Of a DNA stretch of 64,000 bases, positions 23,230 to 32,900 are shown piece by piece. A program made the translations under genes and the position numbers. Each line of letters begins with the position of its first letter. Positions within the stretch are counted from its first letter, which is position 1. Source of the DNA: Phytophthora colocasiae (taxonomy: Eukaryota > Oomycota > Peronosporomycetes > Peronosporales > Peronosporaceae); NCBI GenBank assembly GCA_018806915.1, contig JAGKQI010000093.1, positions 62,001 to 126,000 on the forward strand. Reading direction: 5' to 3'. The notes under the pieces are model-generated. The model worked only from the letters and a program-made list of their open reading frames with translations, did not search any database and had not been told where the DNA came from.

Positions 23230-25047
23230 ATGTCGAAGCACACCATCGCATCACCGATTATCACTCCGAAGTTCACGCCCGACGTTACTGACACTAATTA
23301 CGTGAGCACGACGTTATGGGACGAGCGTCCTGCCAAGTACGCGAAGAATGTGCTTAAACATGTGTGCGTCTTCCTCATCATCCTCGCAATATGCGAGGGT
23401 GTCGCGGCCTACGCTATTAGTCAATCTCTGAAGAATTTCTTCCAAAAACTTGGGTGGTCAAACAAAGGCTCCACGTCGATGAAGCTCACCTATGACTCAG
23501 TTAGTCAATTCATGTGCGTTGCCGCGGGGTACGCTTCTGATGAGCATTTCGGCAAATTCAAGACTCTCGCTTCCATGGCTTCCTTCGAGCTCATCGGGCT
23601 GCTACTTCTCGTCATTGCGTCACTGCCTTCGGTGCTCAGCCACCTCCAAACCAGCAAGGTCATCTTCAATATTGGCTTGTTTCTTGGTGTTGCTGTTTCT
23701 CAAGTGTGCCTTCAGGCGCTTGTGATTTCGTATGGGGGTGACCAGTTTTCACCAACTGCACCGCCATCTGAGAAGGCTCTGTACTTCAGTGGGCAATACT
23801 GGGGTGCCAACTTTGGCGCATTCATCGGGTATCTTGTTTTTCCGTGGGTGTCCATCCATGGCATCGGAGCCATCCCTGCAGACTACGGGTACTTCTTTGT
23901 GTACATCGTTGGTTTGGCGGTGGTACTTGCCTTTTCAATCGTACTATGGACAACTCGGTCGCGATACGTGAATGTCCCTCCGACAAAACAATCCATTGCC
24001 GTAGTGATTCGCGTTGTGTCTGGACACGCCAGGAAAAACTTTCAAGCAAAACTAATCGTACTGGGGGAATTGCTGTACATCACCGCTTTCGTCTGCAATA
24101 TCCTCGCGTCGGTTCTATCGGATCAAGGAAACGTAGGGCACAACATCTCCTACGCTTCAGGGGTGATGATTGTGGTCGCAACCATCATTTGGGTGTCAGT
24201 TGGTCGTGATTCCTCTTTCATGGAGAGTGCGAAGCGCACACTAGGGGGTAATGTTGACTCCAAAATGGTAAACGACGTGAAACAAGTCATTCGAATTCTC
24301 CCGCTGAATGCATTCAATGTGTTCTGGTGGGTCTGCCAAAACCAGCGCGGAAACAATCAATCGATTGTCCAACAAACCGATACACGTCTTGGGAGTGGAA
24401 CGTTTGCGAGCCAAATCCCGGGACCAATGGTGCAGTTGTTCAACCCAGTTGCTGCGTTGTTTTTCATTCCATTACTGGAGAAGGTGATATATCCGTTGTA
24501 CCGTAAGTACGCTGGAAAGTCTCCCAGCCCGTTTGGGAAAATTCTCTCCGGATATTGCGTAGCGGTGGTGGCCATGGTCTGGACTGGTTGCTACGAAATT
24601 ATTCGGCGCAACGCGACACCACTGACCTACGTGGATGCAAATGGTATCACGCAGTTCCTGCTGGATGATGATGGATCCGAAGTCATGAACGACATCCCTT
24701 GGTGGACCACGATCCCACACTACCTGCTAGTTTCTCTGGCTGGTGTGCTGATTTGCATTCCGTCCTACGACTTGAACTACTCGGAGCCCCAAAGTATGCG
24801 CAGTACATCGATCGCGCTCGCTTTCTTCGTGAACTCGATGGGTAGTTCCTTGTTATCGATCATTGTACTGCTCTTTGGAAAGTACATTCCGGCAAATTTA
24901 AACAATGGACACCTCGAGTATTTGTTCTTCACTCTCGGTGCGGTCATGGTCGTCAACATTTTTTTCTTTGTAGTGGTGATGAAACGAATGCAGTTCGGGA
25001 TGAACACAAACACGGAGAGCAAGACACCGGAGGATAATACCGCTTAA
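23230..25047 (+). CDS. POT/PTR-family proton-coupled solute transporter, copy 1
   Basis: ATG at 23230 (MSKHTIASPIITP), 605 residues, no intron. The start matches the other copies, which also begin M...SPLLTP. POT proteins use the proton gradient to import peptides, nitrate or other solutes. Family marks: LKLG-type first helices with ICEGVAAYAI, SMKLTYDSVSQFMCVAAGYASDE, then GGDQFSPTAPPSEKALYFSGQYWGANFG and NVFWWVCQNQRGNNQ. Many hydrophobic segments fit about 12 membrane helices. The usual E-x-x-E-R helix-1 motif is altered: the Arg is absent. It is divergent from TauD 1 and followed by POT 2 in tandem. Intact. Confidence 0.9.
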   Translation: MSKHTIASPIITPKFTPDVTDTNYVSTTLWDERPAKYAKNVLKHVCVFLIILAICEGVAAYAISQSLKNFFQKLGWSNKGSTSMKLTYDSVSQFMCVAAGYASDEHFGKFKTLASMASFELIGLLLLVIASLPSVLSHLQTSKVIFNIGLFLGVAVSQVCLQALVISYGGDQFSPTAPPSEKALYFSGQYWGANFGAFIGYLVFPWVSIHGIGAIPADYGYFFVYIVGLAVVLAFSIVLWTTRSRYVNVPPTKQSIAVVIRVVSGHARKNFQAKLIVLGELLYITAFVCNILASVLSDQGNVGHNISYASGVMIVVATIIWVSVGRDSSFMESAKRTLGGNVDSKMVNDVKQVIRILPLNAFNVFWWVCQNQRGNNQSIVQQTDTRLGSGTFASQIPGPMVQLFNPVAALFFIPLLEKVIYPLYRKYAGKSPSPFGKILSGYCVAVVAMVWTGCYEIIRRNATPLTYVDANGITQFLLDDDGSEVMNDIPWWTTIPHYLLVSLAGVLICIPSYDLNYSEPQSMRSTSIALAFFVNSMGSSLLSIIVLLFGKYIPANLNNGHLEYLFFTLGAVMVVNIFFFVVVMKRMQFGMNTNTESKTPEDNTA

Positions 25048-25814
25048 ACCACGTTGTAGAAGTGATAATGGCACGCAAAACGCCACTTCTAAAATTGGTT
25101 GTTAGTTTTTCTGCTTTGAAGTTACATGTACACAAGAGAGGCGCTGCATCATTCAATACAGGCATGGGGTACATATTTTGACTGCAATGCCAGCGATCAT
25201 TGAGGCGCTACAATGCCCGGCTCATACCTCCGCCGATCACTTGACAGCACTGGCAAACGCTGCGCTGATGAAACTTGCCACGTCATTTTTGAATACCCTC
25301 ATATTGGCCCACTGCAGCAATATGAAGATCAGGTATCAAGCCATGAAGGACTTTCTGGCGATCAGCGTTCTGCCCACGAGTCGTGGGCCACGACAACGAG
25401 CCCCAAAGATTGTACCGATCTGGACCTTCATACAAATTGAAGTGGTGATTGACTCTCGCTAATCGTGCAAGCTAACTGGAGGAATAGGTTCTAGCTGTCC
25501 TGAGCAGCTTGGTCGATTGGATGCAATCCCGCTACCGTCACCAGATAAAAAGGATGGGTCTACATATCACGGCACATGTGCATCACGTACAGTGCAAGAC
25601 TCGACAGAGTACAACCGGGTGCTTGGTTAACCGTGCCGAATTGCGATACATGCCCAAGCACGTTGGTGAGCAGCAGCCTCTACGACCGCGCGCGAAGCAG
25701 CATACCTCTTATTGGAGCCCTTCAGCGTGGATATTCCACCAACAACAACCACGACGATGGCAGCAAAGGCCAGTATTTCGTCAACCACTTTTCAATTTCC
25801 AGTTTTGGGCAACC
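25048..25814. other. Intergenic stretch between tandem POT 1 and POT 2
   Basis: No supported gene. The open frame at 25178-25462 has no recognisable motif. No TauD remnant was recognised, so POT 2 lacks an adjacent dioxygenase. Confidence 0.5.
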
Positions 25815-26901
25815 ATGAGGAAAAGCAATCCACCTCAATCTCCACTACTCACACCGCAGACAGTGACCCCTGTCGTCGCTGGTGGTTACAGCACTAAGTT
25901 ATGGGATCAAAGGGCTCCAAAGTACTCCAACAACGTCATGATGAGGGTCTGCATCTTCCTCTTCATCGTAACATTTTGTGAGGAACTTGCAGGCTACGGT
26001 GTCAACCAATCTCTCAAGAACTTTTTCCAAAAACTCGGATGGTCAAACAAGGGTTCCAATTCCATGAAACTCACCTACGATTCGTTGAGTCAATTCGCCT
26101 GCATCGCTGCTGCTTTCATCGCCGACCAGTATTTAGGCAAGTACAAGACGATCCTCGCAGCTTCGTCTGTAAGCTCGATTGGATTTGTGCTGATCACGGT
26201 CGCAGCTGTACCGTCAGTCCTGGACAACCAAATGCTCAGCAAGGTGCTGTTTTGCATCGGTGTGTTCTTGGGTATCGCGCTTAACCAAGTCGGCATTCGC
26301 GCTTTGTTGATCCCGTTTGGTGGCGACCAATTTTCCCCCACGTCTCCACCAGAGCAGCGTGCTTCATATTTCAGCATCAACTTCTGGGCATCAAATTTGG
26401 GTGTTGCCATTAACTACGCTGTCTTCCCGTCGCTGGGTCTGTATGGCATCGGTGCTATACCAGCAGACTACGGCTACGTGACTGTCTTCGCAATTGGTTT
26501 GGCGCTGATGCTGTCGATCATCGTGAACCTGTTGTCAACTCGATCTCGGTACATCAACGTACCTCCGACCAAGAGTGCACTTGGCAGTGTAATCCACGTG
26601 GTCGTTCGTAGCGCCAGGCACAGCCTAAATGCAAAAATGATGGTGCTGGGTGCGATCCTGTATGTTGCTGCTTTCTTTCTGAACATCATCGCTGCTTTCA
26701 TGTCGGATGACGGCGAAACAGGTCACAACATCTCGTATGTCTGTGGTGTCATGATAGTGGTCGCTACCATCCTGTGGATTTACTTTGGGCAAGATCTGTC
26801 GATGGTTGATGGCGCCACCGACAGCGATGGCACTGCGTTCGACCAGGATACGATCCGTGGAGTGAAGCAAGTACTTCGGATTCTCCCGTTTAACGCCTTC
26901 A

Positions 26902-27254
26902 TGTAGTGGGCTGCGGCCTCTACAGACCTTACCCTGTTAGTATCAAGCTTCGCAAGCTTCCATCCTCTTCCTGGACTGCCTGGGCTAGGGCAGGTAAGAC
27001 GCGAATGGAATCCACAACGTGTGGTCTAGTTGACTACAAGGACTGGCTCGAGACAATAGGCCAAGGACAGTTTGAGATTTACTCTCACTTCTGAACTTGC
27101 TCTCAGTAGAGCAAGAGCTTCGGAACGTGTTCTGAGTAGAGCACAAGGACTGCAAGGATTAAAGCACCATCATAGTACATGTTGGTAGACTTGGGGAGTT
27201 CCAGCTCCCAAGTACTGTTTGTTTTGTTTCCTTGTGTGTCCCCGACCTACTACA
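26902..27254 (+). repeat. 5' LTR of non-autonomous element
   Basis: 353 bases, TGTAGTGGGC to CCTACTACA. Contains an AGTAGAGCA...AGTAGAGCA short repeat near 27103-27140. Confidence 0.9.
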
Positions 27255-27719
27255 AAGTTAACTTTAGTGCCCGGGGAGGAGGCGCACAAGTTGAGTACAA
27301 GTTGACTACACAGTTAACTTTAGTGCCCGGGGAGGCGCACATTGAGATGAGCAACGATTATCTATACATGTTGGGATAACGATTATTGTTCTAACCTATC
27401 ACTGCCTGTAGGAGTGCTGGGAGTGCTGTGCGAAGACAATGAATGTGTCTAAGGCAGCTAGCGGCGCGTGGCCTGCTCGAGGAAGTGAAGGCATGTGCGG
27501 CAACGTCGAGAAGGCGTATGCCAAGGAACTGACGGCGTGTGCGGGAACGTCGTGGTGGCGTTGGAGTTGGAGCCTGTCCGAGTGGATGGAGTAAACGCCG
27601 GAACACGAGTGTGTCCGATGATCCAGCTCTTTCTCTTACCTGAATACGTGGCGTCATGGAGCTGTGCTCCGACTGGATGGGGGGTAGCACCTCTGGTAAA
27701 GCAACGTGTGCGTACATGA

Positions 27720-28110
27720 GTACGTGACGCAACGTCAAGTGACGTGAGCGAGTGCGAGCAGCATCGTCGAGTGGCGAGTGCAGAACAAGATGAAGTGCAG
27801 ATCTTGAGGCAACGCCGTGTGGCGTGTGTGAGAGCAACGTCGAGTGACGTGTGCAGTACAAGTGAGGCACGCAGTGACGTCGGGTGACGTATGCAGTGCA
27901 AGGTGAAGTGCACGAAGCAACGTCGAGTGACGTGTGTGAGTGCATGCGCTTGGAGAAACGTCGAGTGACGTAAGCAAGTGTAGTACAAGTGCGTCCAGTG
28001 ACGTGTACAAGTAGAAGAACAATGGCAGCGTCGTGTGACGCGGGCAAGACTACCAGTAGTACGTGGAGTAACGTCATGGAAACGAGTACAAGTGAAGACG
28101 CAGCGGTAGA
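27720..28110 (+). repeat. Degenerate tandem repeat with core CGTCRAGTGACGTG
   Basis: The core recurs at irregular spacing of about 30-70 bases (for example AACGTCAAGTGACGTG, AACGTCGAGTGACGTG, GACGTCGGGTGACGTA, AACGTCGAGTGACGTA). It produces long His/Thr/Ser-rich open frames on the minus strand that are not credible genes. Confidence 0.75.
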
Positions 28111-28639
28111 TGACGTGTGCAAGCTCAAGTTGCAGCATCATGGAGATGTGTGTAAAGAGAACCATGGAATTGAAACCGTGTGAAGCGTCAAGATGTCGTA
28201 CAAGAATAAGTTACGGCGTGTGTGGAAAAGTCTGGAGCTCACCCGTGTGTGGTGGAGTGAATGCCAGTGCACGAGTGTGTATGGTGTTCCTGCTCCTACT
28301 TGGCGAGTGCGCGTCGTGGAGCTCTGCTGTGCTCCGGCTGGAGGCAGCAACTCAGTTTGAAGGCAAATATGGCTAGAGTGTAGCGCTGTGTGCAGTGATC
28401 ACGCTGAGGTTCGAAGGGCTGGACAAGTTTGGCCGTGTGAGTGTGTCTGGTAACTCCCCGATGGTGTTTGATGAGGATCACGACAGCTCCTGGAGAGCGG
28501 TGAGCCACGACACTGGGAGGACAAGGCGACTTCGCTAGGCGAACAGCATCCCGGCAGGACAAGACGGTTCACAAGGGCACCAAGATCGCGGCAGCTTAAG
28601 AATGGCCATGATATCGCTATGCGAAGCTTTGGGAGGCAA

Positions 28640-28992
28640 TGTAGTGGGCTGCGGCCTCTACAGACCTTACCCTGTTAGTATCAAGCTTCGCAAGCTTCCA
28701 TCCTCTTCCTGGACTGCCTGGGCTAGGGCAGGTAAGACGCGAATGGAATCCACAACGTGTGGTCTAGTTGACTACAAGGACTGGCTCGAGACAATAGGCC
28801 AAGGACAGTTTGAGATTTACTCTCACTTCTGAACTTGCTCTCAGTAGAGCAAGAGCTTCGGAACGTGTTCTGAGTAGAGCACAAGGACTGCAAGGATTAA
28901 AGCACCATCATAGTACATGTTGGTAGACTTGGGGAGTTCCAGCTCCCAAGTACTGTGTGTGTTGTTTCCTTGTGTGTCCCCGACCTACTACA
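28640..28992 (+). repeat. 3' LTR of non-autonomous element
   Basis: 353 bases, nearly identical to the LTR at 26902-27254. The differences lie at a TGTTTGTTTTG/TGTGTGTGTTG stretch near 28955. Confidence 0.9.
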
Positions 28993-29678
28993 CTTCAACA
29001 TGTTTTGGTGGGTTTGTCAGAATCAACGAGGCAACAATCAAACTATCATCCAGCAGACCGATGTACGTCTCGGTAGTTCTCCCGACTCAACTCAAATTCC
29101 AGCACCGACCGTCCAGTTTTTTAACCCAGGACCTGGACTTTTGCTTGTGCCATTCTTCCACAACTTGGTCTATCCGATCTACGAGAAATTTGCTGGTAAG
29201 CCGCCTAGCCGATACGGAATGGTTGCCGCTGGCTACGTCGTTGCAATCGTTGCGATGGTTTGGACTGGAGTATTTGAAATTGTTCGGCGCGATTCGCCGC
29301 TGCTAACGTACGTTGACACAGACGGTGAGATGCAGTACATCTACAACAACAATGGTGGGCCGATGAGCGACATTCGCTGGTATAATGCTATTCATCAGTA
29401 CATCCTTGTGGCTGCTGCAACCGTCCTTATCCAGATTCCGACGTACAACATCGCGTACACCGAAGTCCCAATGGCTCTTCGTGGAGTTTCAGTCGCTTTG
29501 GGCCTCTTCATGAACTCGATGGGTAGCACTCTGCTGTCTGTGATTGTGCTGCTATTTGGTAAGGACATTCCTGCGAACCTGAACGACGGCCACATGGAAA
29601 ACATGTACTTCACAATTGCTGGAATAATGGCGGTGAATGCTATCTTCTATCTCGTAGTCATGAACAAGATGCAGTTTG

Positions 29679-29897
29679 TTTAGTGAATCACTCTTGATCC
29701 GAAGACGACTTGCTCGTTACACGCAAAAAGGAGAACTAAATTAAAACGCTTAGAGTCCTGGCACGAGCTCTCACTACTCCCAGATTTGTATCCCAGTATT
29801 CCGCTTGTCTCGCGCCTCCTCTCGCATACCGGTCTGATTTGCACTCCTGTTCTCAGCAACGAGTTCAACCTGGAGTACATGGACCTGAATTCCAACA
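29679..29897 (-). repeat. 3' LTR of copia element
   Basis: 219 bases. Its edge supplies the last Val codon and the TAG stop that end the disrupted POT 2 frame at 29681-29683. Confidence 0.9.
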
Positions 29898-29922
29898 CGC
29901 CTCCCTCAAAGCATAGCTTTGA

Positions 29923-32900
29923 CTAGTCCGCTACTCCAGCGCCAACAAGTACAAGTAAGTCCTTGAGCTTCGACTTGTCTAGAGGCTTCGTAAACGTGTC
30001 TGCCGGATTAACCGTTCCTTTTACCTTGTAGATCCCCACTACACCTTTCTCAACTTGCTCCCGCACATAGTGCCAACGCAACTCAATGTGCCGTGTGCGA
30101 CGACTGTAACTTGGATTCACCGCCATAATGATCGCTGCTTGGTTGTCAATTCCAAGTCTCAGCTTAACACTGTGGTGCGGCAATATTTCCTGCAAAATGT
30201 TGCTTTCCGCTACAGCCTCCATTGTTGCTTCACACGATGCCACATATTCTGCTTCCGCCGAAGAAAGCGCTACGATAGACTGTCGACGTGACATCCACGA
30301 GATTGCACCTCCAGCTAACGTAAACACGAATCCTGTTGTGCTCTTACGTGACTCTGGATCATTTGCCCAGTCACTATCACAGTAACCTTCCAGCACAACC
30401 TCCTGCGGTGCTTTCGTATTCCGGTTGTAAGTGATGCTATACTCAATTGTACCTGCCAGATACCGCAGCACACGTTTCAAAGTGCCCACATGCTTGGCCG
30501 ACGGCTTGGCTACAAATCTGCTGAGCTGCCCGACAACAAATGCCAGATCAGGACGAGTTCCAGTAGCTAGGTACATGAGCATTCCAATTGCCTTTCGATA
30601 AGGAAAGCTGGTATCCGACTCTTCACTATCTCCAAGTGGTGCCAGTCTTGCATTGGTCTCCATGGGGTTTCCCACTGCATGAGCATGCTCGTATCCGAAA
30701 GTCTCCAGAATCTCACGAGCATACTTGCTCTGACTCACAGTGATGTACTCGCTCGACTGCATGACCTCAATTCCCAGGTACTGCGTCAGTAACCCCTGGT
30801 CCTTGATACCGTAGGCCTTATCAATCTCTTCAAACAAGTTGCACTTGCTTGCCTCACTGTTGGTCGCCACGAGAATGTCATCCACGTAAATGAGCACCAT
30901 CATGATCACGTCTCCATCAAAGTGATAGTATAGACAAGGCTCAGTCAGTAAGCGTTGAAAACCGTGCTCGCGCAGCCACCGATTTAACTCGGTATTCCAC
31001 TCTCTTCCTGACTGCCTCAGCCCGTACAAAGCTTTCACCACGACGTACATGTGTCCGTCAATTTCACACGGGTAGCCATCAATGGACCGTAAGTACTGCC
31101 TGATACCTAGCAATGCGTTCAAATATGCCGTATTCACATCACCACCATATAGGTCCAGGTTCAGAACGGCTGCAAGCGCTATCAGCATTCGCAAAGATGA
31201 CAAACGGGCCACCGGTGCAAAAGTCAAAACAAAGTCGATTCCAGGTCTCTGGTGATTTCCCAGAGCAACCACACGTGTCTTAAACCGGATGACGTATCCC
31301 TGGTGATCTGACTTCAACGCATAAACCCACTGCGTGCTTATCGGCTTAGCATCAGCAGGTACCTGGTCACGTGAGATTTCCTCAATGACCCCTTTCTCCC
31401 TCAGTGCCGCCATTTCCAGCAGCTCTGCTTCTTTCCAGTAGTTTGCAAACCTCGAGCGCATTGCCTCCCTATGGTTCCGGGGCATCTTGATACTGTTCGC
31501 ACGTATCGGTTGTCCACGCTCATCCAGTATGCGAGATGTGGCTTGCATCACGTTCACCACGAAATCATCCAAATACTTAGGCCTACGACGCTCACTTGCT
31601 TCGCGAAGTCCCGTCCGAGTTCGTTTTGCGTCTAGTTTGGCTGCGTCATGCTCCACTCTTTTCGCTTCTGAAGAAGTCTCACTGCGGTGAGTGCGTTTTC
31701 CAGTCTGTCTCGGTGGCATTAGTGTGCTAGCGTCTACTACTTCCGGCTGCACGCTTTCCCCATTCACCGATTCAGTACTGCTGTTTGCTGGTTCGAATGC
31801 ACTCGCCACTGTGACTTGATCATCATCGATTCCTTCCATGGCATATTCTTCACCATCGGATCCATCACTTGCTGCAGTCGATGAGCACTCAGCATCTTCC
31901 AGCTCACTTGGTGCCTCAATTGGTTCAGTAGGCACAGGCAAGTTCACCTCCACTGGATCTGCATTAGCTTCTTCAGCTGTACAGTTGCCATCCGCACTAG
32001 TTTCAGCAACGCCACTAACTACGTCACTAGTTTCCGCCACATTACTAGCTTCAGCAAACTCCACGTTCAGTGAATTCGTCACCTTGTTAGGTTCCGTGTT
32101 GACATCAAATTCCTGGGTCGGCGGTTGTTGTCCAAAGCGTACGTGACGATGTAGTTCTCGGTCAGTATCGTCCTCTACGTATTCTGCTCCATCCACGAAA
32201 CTCACTTCGTCCACGAAACTCACTTCGTCGCCCCCCTCGAGCTCCATAGAGTGTTCACTCATGGGCTCGCCAAAAGTTTCGGTAGGTTCGACGCTGCTTA
32301 ACTCATCGCTGACATTCACAGTTTCATTCTCAGCAAGTAAGCTAGCTTGCTTAAAGTGTAATGACTCTAGGTCACTGTCCTCCACATCCACGTCGTGGCG
32401 ATCACGATACACAGTGTCTTCAGATACTCTCAAATCTGCCACGAACTTGACCGTTCGTTCATCAGGAAAGTATACCTTGCATCCCACGACGTCCTCCGCG
32501 TAGCCGACAACAAATCCCAGCTTAGCATTGTCGTGATGCTTACGTTTCCCCTGCGTTACCGGTATGTGCACGTATGCCAGCGCACCAAACTTGCGAATGT
32601 GGTGAAGATCCGGCTTCATCCCGAACATCAACTCGTAAGGTATGCCATTAGCTCCCTTGTTCAAGACCCGATTCTTAATGTACGCTGCGTTCCGCAACGC
32701 TTCAGGCCACAAGTTCCTCGGAAAACCAGCTTGCACCATCATGGCTTTCATCATACCGACGAGAGATTGGTGCGTCCGCTCACATAGGTTCAGCTGTGAG
32801 CTCTTTGGTCCGACCTTCACATGCTCAATCCCATGAGCAGCGTACCAGCTATCGATCTCCGCATTCACGAATTCACCACCTTTATCTGTCAGCACCTTCT

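Larger units (their letters stand above)
26902..28992 (+). mobile_element. Non-autonomous LTR retrotransposon (2091 bases) in POT 2
   Basis: Two 353-base LTRs (26902-27254, 28640-28992) begin TGTAGTGGGC and end CCTACTACA, have the TG...CA termini, and differ at only about two sites. A 5-base target duplication CTTCA flanks them (26897-26901 and 28993-28997). The 1385-base interior has no gag or pol frame and no TGG-type primer site right after the 5' LTR; that spot reads AAGTTAACTTTAGTGCCCGG, repeated 57 bases on. A purine-rich GGGAGGCAA precedes the 3' LTR. It needs another element for movement. Orientation is assigned from the purine tract. Confidence 0.9.

Noticed and set aside
25178..25462. 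94-residue plus-strand frame between POT 1 and POT 2
   Set aside because: No motif, no similarity to TauD or POT, and composition like non-coding DNA.
27720..28110. CRISPR-like array
   Set aside because: Units are degenerate, irregularly spaced and inside an LTR element of a eukaryote.
27391..28165. His/Ser/Thr-rich minus-strand frames of about 240 residues
   Set aside because: They are produced by the repeated CGTCRAGTGACGTG core inside the non-autonomous LTR element, overlap each other in two frames, and have no domain.
29679..29683. Alternative copia LTR edge at TGAATCACTC with TG...CA termini
   Set aside because: With that edge no target duplication is found. Taking TTTAG as part of the LTR gives an exact GTTTG duplication and places the primer site flush with the LTR.
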